Source: Prevotellaceae bacterium
GTDB taxonomy: Bacteria > Bacteroidota > Bacteroidia > Bacteroidales > Bacteroidaceae
Direction of reading: 5' to 3'
Assembly: GCA_022508635.1 (NCBI GenBank)
Contig: JAFLUV010000017.1
Location: 1 to 20,430 of the forward strand
DNA: 20,430 nucleotides
Below, in pieces: positions 1-7,655 of the stretch (positions within the stretch are counted from its first letter, which is position 1; the number at the start of each line of letters is the position of its first letter). The notes below the pieces were generated by a model. It was not told the DNA's origin and did no database searches. It saw nothing but the letters and a program-made list of their open reading frames with translations. The position numbers and the translations under genes are program-made.

Positions 1-9
1 CAATAAACG

Positions 10-44
10 AAAAATCCCCTTCCAAATCTCAGGAAGGGGATTTT
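10..44 (-). terminator. Intrinsic terminator after the aldo/keto reductase gene
   Basis: A perfect 13-bp inverted repeat (11-23 against 32-44) has an 8-base loop. Its core is CCCCTTCC/GGAAGGGG and its ends are A/T runs, so both strands read a GC-rich stem followed by T-rich sequence. It sits 13 bases past the stop codon of the minus-strand gene ending at 58, as a Rho-independent terminator should. The symmetry means it may also stop plus-strand transcripts from a gene outside the window. Confidence 0.85.
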
Positions 45-57
45 CTTTAGGTAACTG

Positions 58-1470
58 TCAGAGCTTGTCCTGTTTGAGTTTTTCCACGAACTCGTCTACA
101 CGCTGTAGCTCGCGAGGAATGTCTATTTGCTGTGGACAATGGCTGACGCACTCGCGGCACTGAATGCAATGGTTAGCCTGGCGGAGCTTCGGCACACTGC
201 GGTCGTAGCCGACGAGGAAGGCACGTCGAGCCTGTTGATAGTTTGCTGCCTGCTGGCTCTCGGGGACATCGCCTTTGTTTACACATTTATTATAATGTAC
301 GAAGATGCCCGGAATGTCAAGACCATAAGGACACGGCATACAGTACTTGCAATCGTTGCAGTCAATGGTAGGATAGCTCTTGATGAGTGTTGCCGTCTCA
401 TTCTCCAGCCATTGCTGCTCGTCCTCAGTGAGGGGTTCGAGGGGAGCGTAGGTGCGTATGTTGTCCTCCAAGTGCTCCATGTAGGTCATACCGCTTAGTA
501 CGGTGAGCACTTCGGGCTTGGAACCAATGTAGCGGAATGCCCAGGATGCCACGCTGTCCTCCGGCTTGCGACGCTTGAAGTGTGCTACGACATGATCGGG
601 CACCTTCGAAAGGCGACCGCCAAGCAGCGGTTCCATAATGACAACGGGGATGTTTCGCTTTGCGAGTTCCTCATAGAGATACTTGCCGGAGCGTCCCTTG
701 TCTTGTTCATTGTTCCAGTCGACGTAGTTCGCCTGTATCTGTACGAAGTCCCAGTGGTAGCGGTCATGCTGCGACAATGCCCAGTCGTAGACGGCAACAT
801 CTCCGTGGAAGGAGAACCCGAGGTTACGGATACGGCCTGCTTCACGTTGCTCCACAAGCCAATCGAGCAGTCCGTTGTCAAGGTAGCGCTGATGTACAGG
901 CCCCATGCCGCCACCGCCGATGCTATGCAGGAGCAGGTAGTCTATGTAGTCGGTGCGGAGGAAGTTGAGGCTGCGCTCAAACATGGCCTTGCCTTCTTCA
1001 AAGCTATACTGTGAGGGCGAGAAGTTGGAGAGCTTCGTTGCGATGAAGTAATCGCTACGCTTGTATCCGCTGGCCTCCAGGGCGATGCCTAAGCTTTCCT
1101 CACTCTGTCCACGGCAATAGGCAGGCGATGTGTCGAAATAGTTGACGCCATGGTCAAGGGCGTAGCGGCAGAGTCGATTGATTTGTTCTTGGTCCAGTGC
1201 GTCGTTGTTTGCGTTCTCCTGTGTGCGGGCACTGGTGTTCTTCATGGTCGGCAGGCGCATCCACCCGTAACCAAGCAGACTGACCTTGTCGCCCTGCTTG
1301 GGGTTGATGCGGTAGGTCATCTTGTCTGTCGGGATGGGGCCCTCGTGGTGTCCCATGTAGTCGACTTCACCATCTGTTCCGCCACTCTGTATGCCGCACG
1401 ACGCCAAGGCTGCCGTTGCTGCCGTGGTACCCGAGACCTTCAGGAAGTCTCTTCTTGTGATATCTTTCAT
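58..1470 (-). CDS. Tat-exported aldo/keto reductase with C-terminal ferredoxin-type [4Fe-4S] region
   Basis: The 470-residue protein begins MKDITRRDFLK, a twin-arginine signal (RR at 6-7), followed by an alanine-rich stretch and a lipobox-like LASC ending at Cys25. It is probably a Tat-exported lipoprotein. The aldo/keto reductase barrel follows, with the expected catalytic tetrad Asp113 (FDTSPAY), Tyr118, Lys146 (ATKLS) and His182 (LLLHS). The C-terminus carries two cysteine groups: C371/C374/C377/C380, with C396 nearby, and C435/C438/C441/C445. This fits two [4Fe-4S] clusters, as in the ferredoxin-containing aldo/keto reductases. The substrate is not predictable. An in-frame start at 1575 exists, but it would overlap the upstream gene and bury the Tat signal; the start at 1470 leaves a 61-base gap. 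The gene is probably co-transcribed with the polyferredoxin gene upstream. Family and export signal are seen directly; periplasmic location is inferred. Confidence 0.9.
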   Translation of the reverse strand: MKDITRRDFLKVSGTTAATAALASCGIQSGGTDGEVDYMGHHEGPIPTDKMTYRINPKQGDKVSLLGYGWMRLPTMKNTSARTQENANNDALDQEQINRLCRYALDHGVNYFDTSPAYCRGQSEESLGIALEASGYKRSDYFIATKLSNFSPSQYSFEEGKAMFERSLNFLRTDYIDYLLLHSIGGGGMGPVHQRYLDNGLLDWLVEQREAGRIRNLGFSFHGDVAVYDWALSQHDRYHWDFVQIQANYVDWNNEQDKGRSGKYLYEELAKRNIPVVIMEPLLGGRLSKVPDHVVAHFKRRKPEDSVASWAFRYIGSKPEVLTVLSGMTYMEHLEDNIRTYAPLEPLTEDEQQWLENETATLIKSYPTIDCNDCKYCMPCPYGLDIPGIFVHYNKCVNKGDVPESQQAANYQQARRAFLVGYDRSVPKLRQANHCIQCRECVSHCPQQIDIPRELQRVDEFVEKLKQDKL

Positions 1471-1502
1471 AAGTTGTAGTCTAATTAAAAATAAGTATGT
1501 TG

Positions 1503-1528
1503 ACTTCTTTTCCTCCTTTCGGGGAAGT
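1503..1528 (-). other. Intergenic hairpin between polyferredoxin and reductase genes
   Basis: An imperfect stem-loop has outer arms ACTTC/GAAGT and inner arms CCTCC/GGGG around a TTTC loop. It lies wholly in the 61-base gap between the two minus-strand genes. It has no clean T-run, so it does not look like an intrinsic terminator and may only modulate processing of the shared mRNA. It resembles the hairpin between mutL and trpS. Confidence 0.35.
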
Positions 1529-1531
1529 ATT

Positions 1532-3085
1532 TTATATCTCTCTGTGTACCTCGTGCCCTTCCACGTGGATAGCACTCAAAGGATTTGACGGGCAGAGGTT
1601 CTCGCATGCGCCGCAACCAATGCACTTCTCCTCGTTTACGACAGGGATGAGCAGCAGTTTCTCACGTGGGATTTCACGATTGTCGGCATCGCGCCAGCGT
1701 CTTCCGTCCTGATGGACACCAGCTTGCAGGGGCACCATCTGTATTGCCTGTGCGGGACACTTGCGAGCGCAGAGTCCGCAGGGCTTTTCGTCCTTGACGG
1801 GTATGCAGAGTTCGCGTGTCCAGACGGCATGCCCCACCTGAATGGCAGTACGCTCTTCTATGGTGACAGGCTGAATGGCAGACGTGGGGCAGACCTGCGA
1901 GCAGCGATTGCACTCGGGACGACAATAGCCACGCTCGTAGCTTACCTCGGGTTGCATGAAACGATCCAGGCTGCTGCTGGGGCGCAACACGTCGTTGGGA
2001 CAAGCATCAACGCAGAGCTGGCAGGCGGTGCAGTGGGTGCGCAGATGGCGGATAGAAAGCGAACCGGGAGGTGTGATGAGTTTGTTGCGCTTCGTTTTTT
2101 CCTTCTTGACGATGTCGGCAAAACCACCGTCAGTGGTTTTCGGTTCTATCTGGCTCTGTGCCTTGACAATGGCCGTTCCGGCAAGAAGAGCAATGCTGGT
2201 CAGGGCAGCACGGCGGGAAGAACCCTCTGGCGTGACATCCCCCGAGGTGGGGGGAATCGACCCTTCTTTTGTCTGGACTGCCGGGGCAAAGTGCATCGCA
2301 TCGAATGCACATTGTCCGAGACAGTCGCCGCAAACCACGCAGCGGGAGAGGTCTATGCTGTGTGTTTTCAGGTCAATGCAGGCAGCCTTGCAGTTACGTT
2401 CACATTTGCGACAGTTCTTGCACTTGTCAGCATCGATAGCCACCTTATAATATGAGTGTTTGCTGATAAGGCCGAGCAGTGTGCCAACGGGGCAGACAGT
2501 ATTGCACCAAGTGCGTCCGTTCTTCCATGCCAGCACGGCGATGACGAGCCATGTCAGCATTGCCACGACAAGGGTTGCAATGCTCTTGACCCAGACATCC
2601 ACCTCGTAGAAGGCATAGCTGCCGTAGTGTTCGGCAAGAGCTGCCAGGCCATTGTTGGCAAGCTTGTAGAGCGGAGCAATGCTGACCGAAACGATACGGC
2701 CGTAAGTGCTGTAGGGAAAGATGATCCCGGCTATCCATGCCACGTTGAGAACCAAGACCGCACAAGCCAAAACGAGCAGCGTATAGCGCAACGTGTTGCG
2801 AGCCGGTGAGTAACTATATTTGTTTTTTTTGCGGCGCAGCCACGCAATGGCATCCTGCATCACGCCCAGCGGACAGATGACAGAACAATAGATACGCCCC
2901 ATGAAAAGTGTCAGAACCACTACAAAAAGCAGTGCTCCAACGTTCAGTGCCAACAATGCCGGCACAAACTGCATTTTCGCCATCCACCCTAAATAGGTGT
3001 GTGCCGTGCCGGTGAAGTCCACCAATAGCCACGTAACGAGCATCCAAAAGAGGATGGCGAGAGTCAAACGGATTTTTCTTAACAT
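1532..3085 (-). CDS. Membrane polyferredoxin, NapH-like half fused to a NapG-like half
   Basis: The 517-residue N-terminal half (1-205) has about four membrane helices and two CxxxCP motifs (C67/C71 and C194/C198), as in NapH/NosR-type quinol-linked iron-sulfur proteins. Two [4Fe-4S] motifs follow (C222/C225/C228/C232 and C249/C252/C255/C259). At 289-310 a twin arginine (SSRRAALTS) precedes a hydrophobic helix ending VKAQS, which looks like a Tat signal embedded in the chain. Behind it come four more cysteine clusters: C352/C355/C358/C362, C388/C392/C395/C399, C436/C439/C443 with C427 nearby, and C488/C491/C494/C498. That is the layout of NapG. The protein probably moves electrons from the membrane quinone pool to a partner, plausibly the reductase encoded just downstream. 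The specific pathway is unknown. No nap catalytic subunit is present in the window. Confidence 0.88.
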   Translation of the reverse strand: MLRKIRLTLAILFWMLVTWLLVDFTGTAHTYLGWMAKMQFVPALLALNVGALLFVVVLTLFMGRIYCSVICPLGVMQDAIAWLRRKKNKYSYSPARNTLRYTLLVLACAVLVLNVAWIAGIIFPYSTYGRIVSVSIAPLYKLANNGLAALAEHYGSYAFYEVDVWVKSIATLVVAMLTWLVIAVLAWKNGRTWCNTVCPVGTLLGLISKHSYYKVAIDADKCKNCRKCERNCKAACIDLKTHSIDLSRCVVCGDCLGQCAFDAMHFAPAVQTKEGSIPPTSGDVTPEGSSRRAALTSIALLAGTAIVKAQSQIEPKTTDGGFADIVKKEKTKRNKLITPPGSLSIRHLRTHCTACQLCVDACPNDVLRPSSSLDRFMQPEVSYERGYCRPECNRCSQVCPTSAIQPVTIEERTAIQVGHAVWTRELCIPVKDEKPCGLCARKCPAQAIQMVPLQAGVHQDGRRWRDADNREIPREKLLLIPVVNEEKCIGCGACENLCPSNPLSAIHVEGHEVHREI

Positions 3086-3129
3086 AATTTGAGTAACTTA
3101 AATTGATTATTTCTTCACGAAGTACGGCA

Positions 3130-3163
3130 CAAAGATACTAATAAATAGTGAGAAGACTGCAAA
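3130..3163 (-). promoter_or_regulatory. Bacteroidetes-type promoter for the polyferredoxin/reductase unit
   Basis: Read on the minus strand, TATCTTTG (3130-3137) matches the Bacteroidetes -7 box TAnnTTTG. A TTTG (3160-3163) lies 22 bases upstream as a possible -33 box, slightly longer than the usual 19-21. It predicts a 5' leader of about 35-40 bases before the start at 3085. The -7 match is strong; the -33 match is less certain. Confidence 0.65.
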
Positions 3164-3298
3164 GTTTTCCCGACTTTTTTCGTTGTAGCACGTTATTTGT
3201 TCCCGCAAAGCTCCTCCCATGGAAGACATATTTAGTCATAAACGCGGGTGTAAGGCAAAAAATCGGAATGAGACCATACGCGATAAGTTTTTTTTTTG

Positions 3299-3306
3299 TA
3301 CCTTTG
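3299..3306 (+). promoter_or_regulatory. Bacteroidetes -7 box for guaB
   Basis: TACCTTTG matches the Bacteroidetes -7 consensus TAnnTTTG and lies 24 bases before the guaB ATG, implying a very short leader. No TTTG is found at the expected -33 distance; the upstream DNA is a T-run instead. The site also supports the start at 3331, because an earlier start would lie upstream of it. Confidence 0.6.
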
Positions 3307-3330
3307 CACGCAATAAAAAGTTTTAAGGCT

Positions 3331-4809
3331 ATGGTATCATTTATTGCAGACAAGATTGTGATGGACGGTCTCACCTACGATGACGTTCTCTTAATTCCCG
3401 CTTACTCTGAAGTGCTTCCCCGCACTGTTTCGCTCGAGACACACTTTTCACGGCATATCACCCTGAAAATTCCTTTTGTGACAGCAGCCATGGATACCGT
3501 CACCGAGGCTCCGATGGCTATTGCGATTGCACGCGAAGGCGGCATTGGTGTCATACACAAGAACATGAGCATTGAGGAACAGGCTCGCCAGGTGGCTATC
3601 GTGAAGCGTGCCGAGAACGGCATGATATATGACCCTATCACCATCAAGCGTGGCAGCAGCGTCCGCGATGCCCTTGAACTGATGTCGGAATATCATATTG
3701 GCGGCATCCCTGTCGTAGACGACGAACGCCACCTCGTAGGCATCGTTACTAACCGAGACCTGCGTTTCGAGCAGAACATAGACCGTCCTGTCGACGAAAT
3801 CATGACGAGTCAAAACCTCGTTACTACCGTTGTACGGACAGACCTTGGCGCAGCGGCCAAGATCCTGCAAGAGAACAAGATAGAGAAATTGCCTGTGCTG
3901 GACGATGCAGGCAGGCTCATCGGTCTCATTACCTACAAGGATATTACTAAGGCGAAAGATAAGCCCATGGCGTGCAAGGACAATAAGGGACGCCTGCGTG
4001 TGGCTGCCGGCGTAGGTGTCACAGCAGACACCATGGAGCGTATGCAGGCTCTGGTGGAAGCCGGCGTGGATGCCATTGTCATAGACACGGCACATGGTCA
4101 CAGTAAGTTCGTCGTAGAGAAGCTCAAGGAAGCCAAGGCAAAATTCCCTGAAGTAGACATCGTGGTCGGTAACGTTGCCACCGGCGAAGCTGCACGTATG
4201 CTTGTCGAAGCTGGAGCAGACGGCGTGAAGGTCGGCATTGGCCCGGGCAGCATCTGCACGACCCGTGTCGTAGCAGGTGTCGGCGTGCCACAGCTCAGTG
4301 CCGTCTATGACGTGGCAAACGCACTTCAGGGAACCGGTGTGCCTCTTATTGCCGATGGCGGACTGCGCTATAGCGGCGACGTGGTGAAGGCATTGGCTGC
4401 CGGAGGCTATAGTGTAATGATTGGCTCGCTTGTGGCAGGTACAGAGGAGAGTCCCGGCGACACCATCATATATAATGGACGTAAGTTCAAGAGCTACCGC
4501 GGCATGGGCTCGCTCGAAGCCATGGAGTGCGGCAGCAAGGATCGCTATTTCCAGTCGGGTGTCAAGGATGCCAAGAAGCTCGTACCCGAAGGTATTGCCG
4601 GACGTGTCCCCTACAAAGGCTCTGTACAAGAGGTTATCTATCAGCTCATTGGCGGACTTCGTAGCGGCATGGGCTATTGTGGAGCTGCAACCATCCAGGA
4701 TCTCCACAATGCCAAGTTTGTCCGTATCACGAATGCCGGCGTACAGGAGAGTCATCCCCACGACGTAACCATTACAAGCGAGGCACCCAACTATAGTCGT
4801 CCTCAGTAA
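3331..4809 (+). CDS. guaB: Inosine-5'-monophosphate dehydrogenase
   Basis: GuaB oxidises IMP to XMP with NAD+, the committed step of guanine nucleotide synthesis, in the cytoplasm. The 492-residue length is normal for the family. The N-terminus reads DGLTYDDVLLIPAYSEVLP, the family signature. A pair of CBS domains occupies about 100-210. The active-site loop GIGPGSICTT holds catalytic Cys309, the IMP/phosphate region contains ADGG (341-344), and the mobile flap YRGMGSLEAM (389-398) is followed by the Arg405-Tyr406 pair of SKDRYFQ. All key residues are present. An in-frame ATG at 3148 would add 61 residues without family similarity and lies upstream of the promoter, so 3331 was chosen. The next gene starts 60 bases downstream on the same strand, with no clear terminator between. 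Confidence 0.97.
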   Translation: MVSFIADKIVMDGLTYDDVLLIPAYSEVLPRTVSLETHFSRHITLKIPFVTAAMDTVTEAPMAIAIAREGGIGVIHKNMSIEEQARQVAIVKRAENGMIYDPITIKRGSSVRDALELMSEYHIGGIPVVDDERHLVGIVTNRDLRFEQNIDRPVDEIMTSQNLVTTVVRTDLGAAAKILQENKIEKLPVLDDAGRLIGLITYKDITKAKDKPMACKDNKGRLRVAAGVGVTADTMERMQALVEAGVDAIVIDTAHGHSKFVVEKLKEAKAKFPEVDIVVGNVATGEAARMLVEAGADGVKVGIGPGSICTTRVVAGVGVPQLSAVYDVANALQGTGVPLIADGGLRYSGDVVKALAAGGYSVMIGSLVAGTEESPGDTIIYNGRKFKSYRGMGSLEAMECGSKDRYFQSGVKDAKKLVPEGIAGRVPYKGSVQEVIYQLIGGLRSGMGYCGAATIQDLHNAKFVRITNAGVQESHPHDVTITSEAPNYSRPQ

Positions 4810-4813
4810 AGCC

Positions 4814-4846
4814 CTTTCCGGACTTATTTACGAAAAAGTTCGGGAA
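4814..4846 (+). other. Hairpin in the guaB-parvulin gap
   Basis: An 11-bp stem with two G-T pairs (4815-4825 against 4836-4846) has a 10-base loop, just after the guaB stop. It is followed by A-rich rather than T-rich sequence, so it is not a normal intrinsic terminator. It may set the 3' end or stability of guaB mRNA and allow partial readthrough into the envelope genes. Confidence 0.35.
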
Positions 4847-4869
4847 AAAGAAAAACAAGCAAGACAAAG

Positions 4870-6294
4870 ATGAAAAAGATACTATTGAGTTTGGCATTGA
4901 TGGCTGTAGTACTTACATCTGCCGCACAGGACGACCCCGTCGTAATGCGCATTGGCAATGTGCCCATCACACGCAGCGAGTTCGAGTATAACTACAACAA
5001 AAACAATTCAGAGAGTGTCATTGACAAGAAGAACATTGAGGAATATGCCCAACTCTTTGTAAACTACAAGCTCAAGGTGCTCGCCGCTCTGGATGACCAC
5101 CTCGACACACTCGCAAGCTATCAAAAGGAGTTCCGCACTTATCGTGACCAGCAGATACGCTCGCTTCTCGTGCCGGAAGGAGCGAAGGAAGCGGAGTGTC
5201 GTGCTTATTACGACGGCATGCTGGCACGCCTTGACGGCAAGCAACTCCTGCAGCCTGCACATATCCTGATACGCCTGGCACAGGATGCAACAGAAGCAGA
5301 CCATGTCAAGGCCAAGGCAACCATTGACTCTGTCTATCAGGCCCTGAAGGATGGTGCAGACTTTGCCGAACTGGCTAAAAAGGTATCACAGGATCCCGGA
5401 TCTGCAGGACGTGGCGGTACATTGTCATGGATTGGGCCAAACCAAGTGATGAAAGAGTTTGAGGATGTTGCATATTCACTAGAACTGAATGAGATAAGCG
5501 AGCCTTTCCTGATGCCTATCGGCTACGACATTATTAAACTCGTTGGCAAGAAAGACCTTGAGACCTACGAAGAACTGCATGATATGATCATGAAGTACCT
5601 TGACAGCCAGGGCATAGAGCAACATATCGCGCAGCAAGTCATTGACTCCATCGCCGGACAAGAAGGGGAACAAAAGACCATAGAACAAATTCTCGACGAA
5701 AAGACTGAGGAGTTCTGTGCCAAAGACAACGAACTGAAGTATCTGGTACAAGAGTATCATGACGGGCTCCTCCTTTTTGAAGAATGCAGCCGCCGCATCT
5801 GGGAACCGGCCGCCAAAGACACATTGGCATTGCAGGCCTATTTTAAGAAAAACAAGAAGCAGTACGCATGGGACGAGCCGCACTATAGCGGCATGGTGTA
5901 CTACTGTAAGGATGCCGCTGACGTTAAGCCTGTTCAGAAACTCGTCAAAAAGCTTCCGCAGGATCAGTGGATGGGAGCCATTCGCAAAACTTTCAACGAA
6001 GACAGCATCATGGTGCGCGTGGAACGTCGCCTTTTCAAAAAGGGAGATAACTCCAACGTAGACCGATTGGTTTTCAAGGTGAAGGATGCAGAACTGAAGC
6101 CCGTGAAGGGTTATCCGCATGTCGGTGTCTTCGGAAAAGTGCTCAAGAAGGGGCCTGCTCAGTGGACCGATGTCAGCAGTCAGGTGGTAAGCGACTACCA
6201 GCGCCTCAAAGAAGATGAGTTCGTTGCAGAGCTACGCAAACGGTATCCCTTCGAGATAGACGAAGAAATCCTCAAGACTGTAAACAATCATTAA
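4870..6294 (+). CDS. Periplasmic parvulin-type peptidyl-prolyl cis-trans isomerase
   Basis: The 474-residue protein starts with a signal peptide (MKKILLSLALMAVVLTSAAQ, cleaved near residue 19-20, no lipobox). The mature start, VVMRIGNVPITRSEF, resembles the N-terminal chaperone segment of SurA/PrsA-like proteins. A single parvulin domain spans about 129-228: PAHILIR, then the DPGSAGRGG loop, a phenylalanine-containing EFEDVAYSL, and IGYDIIKLV at the end. The remaining ~245 residues are charged and mostly helical in character, and I recognise no second catalytic domain. It probably helps fold outer-membrane proteins in the periplasm. It lies 60 bases after guaB and 8 bases before a second parvulin gene, so the two isomerases are very likely co-expressed. 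The exact division of labour between them is unknown. Confidence 0.9.
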   Translation: MKKILLSLALMAVVLTSAAQDDPVVMRIGNVPITRSEFEYNYNKNNSESVIDKKNIEEYAQLFVNYKLKVLAALDDHLDTLASYQKEFRTYRDQQIRSLLVPEGAKEAECRAYYDGMLARLDGKQLLQPAHILIRLAQDATEADHVKAKATIDSVYQALKDGADFAELAKKVSQDPGSAGRGGTLSWIGPNQVMKEFEDVAYSLELNEISEPFLMPIGYDIIKLVGKKDLETYEELHDMIMKYLDSQGIEQHIAQQVIDSIAGQEGEQKTIEQILDEKTEEFCAKDNELKYLVQEYHDGLLLFEECSRRIWEPAAKDTLALQAYFKKNKKQYAWDEPHYSGMVYYCKDAADVKPVQKLVKKLPQDQWMGAIRKTFNEDSIMVRVERRLFKKGDNSNVDRLVFKVKDAELKPVKGYPHVGVFGKVLKKGPAQWTDVSSQVVSDYQRLKEDEFVAELRKRYPFEIDEEILKTVNNH

Positions 6295-6302
6295 GGAAAA
6301 AC

Positions 6303-7655
6303 ATGAAACGATACGCACTCTGCCTGCTTTCCGTGCTTTGCAGTCTGTTCTCCGTGGCACAAAAGAATGTCATTGATGAAGTCGTATGGATTGTGGGCGA
6401 CGAGGCCATCCTGCGCTCCGACATAGAGAAGCGCCGCTTGGACTACGGCTCACAAATCAAGGGTAATCCCTATTGTGTCATCCCCGAGCAACTGGCTATA
6501 CAGAAACTTTTCCTGCACCAAGCTATTATCGATAGTATCAACGTGACTGATGCCGATGTTAGCCAATATGTTGAGAATGACATCAACCAGAAAATCATGA
6601 TGGCAGGCTCAAAGGAAAAGCTTGAAGAGTATATGAAGATGCCAATGACGCAGATACGCGAAGAACTTTTCGACCAGTACAAGAACGAAATCACGGCGAT
6701 GCGTATGCGTGAACAGCTGACGGCCGATATCAAGGTGACACCCGCCGAGGTACGCCGCTACTTCAAGGATCTCCCGGAGGATAGCTTGCCGCTTATCCCC
6801 ACGCAGGTTGAAGTTCAGTTGCTCGTGTTGCAGCCGCGTATCCCGCAGTCTGAGATAGATCGCGTCAAGGCTCTATTGCGCGATTATACTGAGCGTGTCA
6901 ACAATGGTACTACCTCTTTTTCTACTTTGGCACGCCTGTACAGCGAGGATCCCGGTTCGGCGCGCCAGGGTGGCGAGATGCCTTATATGGGTAAGGGTGA
7001 GCTTGATCCAGGCTTTGCCAACGTTGCTTTCAGTCTCACAGATCCTAACAAAGTGAGTAAGATTGCCCAAAGTGAGTTTGGCTTCCACATTATCCAGCTC
7101 ATCGACAAGCGGGGCGACAAGATGAAATGCCGCCATATACTGAAGCGTCCTGAAGTAGCACAGGCGGACATTGACAGTGCCTTGGTTATTCTGGACTCCA
7201 TCACCCAAGACATAAAGAGCGAGAAGATTCCCTTTGAGGATGCCGTGCGCTATGCTTCGGATGACAAGGATACACGCAACAATCGTGGTATCCTGTCCAA
7301 CCTGAAGGAAACGGGTGAGACCACTACGCGTTTTGAGATGAGCGAACTTTCTGCGCTCTCGCCCGAACTGGCTCGTGTAGTCGAGGGCTTGGAGGTTGGC
7401 GAAATATCGAAACCTTTCACAATGATAAATAAAAGGGGTATGACCGTTTGTGCCATTGCACGTCTCAAAAATCGTACCACAACGCATCGTGCAAGTATCA
7501 CTGAGGACTTTCAGGTGCTGAATAGCGTAGTGAAGCAGAAAAAAGGAGAAGAGGTTATTCAGAACTGGATAAAGGAGAAGCAGCAGAACACGTACATCCG
7601 CATTAACCCGGATTGGCGGGACTGCGAATTCCAATATGAAGGCTGGGTAAAGTGA
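6303..7655 (+). CDS. SurA-like periplasmic chaperone/peptidyl-prolyl isomerase with two parvulin domains
   Basis: The 450-residue protein has a signal peptide (MKRYALCLLSVLCSLFSVAQ). Next is a SurA N-terminal chaperone region: VIDEVVWIVGDEAILRSDIE is the usual SurA opening, corresponding to 'D.I.A.V....I..S.'. Parvulin domain 1 spans about 169-270 (VEVQLLVLQP, SEDPGSARQGGEMPYMG, FGFHIIQLID). Parvulin domain 2 spans about 275-385 (CRHILKRP, SDDKDTRNNRGIL) and is the less canonical of the two. Length and order match SurA. It should chaperone unfolded outer-membrane proteins, including the LPS-assembly machinery. The gene follows the other parvulin gene after 8 bases, and its TGA overlaps the GTG start of the OstA-like gene (GTGA), so translation is probably coupled. 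Called SurA-like because only the architecture was judged. Confidence 0.9.
   Translation: MKRYALCLLSVLCSLFSVAQKNVIDEVVWIVGDEAILRSDIEKRRLDYGSQIKGNPYCVIPEQLAIQKLFLHQAIIDSINVTDADVSQYVENDINQKIMMAGSKEKLEEYMKMPMTQIREELFDQYKNEITAMRMREQLTADIKVTPAEVRRYFKDLPEDSLPLIPTQVEVQLLVLQPRIPQSEIDRVKALLRDYTERVNNGTTSFSTLARLYSEDPGSARQGGEMPYMGKGELDPGFANVAFSLTDPNKVSKIAQSEFGFHIIQLIDKRGDKMKCRHILKRPEVAQADIDSALVILDSITQDIKSEKIPFEDAVRYASDDKDTRNNRGILSNLKETGETTTRFEMSELSALSPELARVVEGLEVGEISKPFTMINKRGMTVCAIARLKNRTTTHRASITEDFQVLNSVVKQKKGEEVIQNWIKEKQQNTYIRINPDWRDCEFQYEGWVK

Noticed and set aside
1471..1575. Longer start for the aldo/keto reductase
   Set aside because: It would overlap the end of the upstream gene and place 35 charged residues before the Tat signal, which normally sits at the N-terminus.
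1712..2455. 247-residue plus-strand frame opposite the polyferredoxin gene
   Set aside because: It is antisense to a gene with eight well-placed cysteine clusters and shows no domain of its own.
3164..3298. Riboswitch or operator between the divergent promoters
   Set aside because: No convincing conserved fold or inverted repeat was seen, and the guaB leader predicted from the -7 box is too short to hold a riboswitch.
3148..3330. Longer start for guaB
   Set aside because: The 61 extra residues match nothing in the family, and the frame would begin upstream of the predicted promoter.
3448..4761. 437-residue minus-strand reading frame opposite guaB
   Set aside because: It is fully antisense to an intact guaB, rich in His, Cys and Tyr, with no recognisable motif.
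4814..4846. Terminator after guaB
   Set aside because: The hairpin is real but is followed by As, not Ts, so it is listed only as a hairpin.
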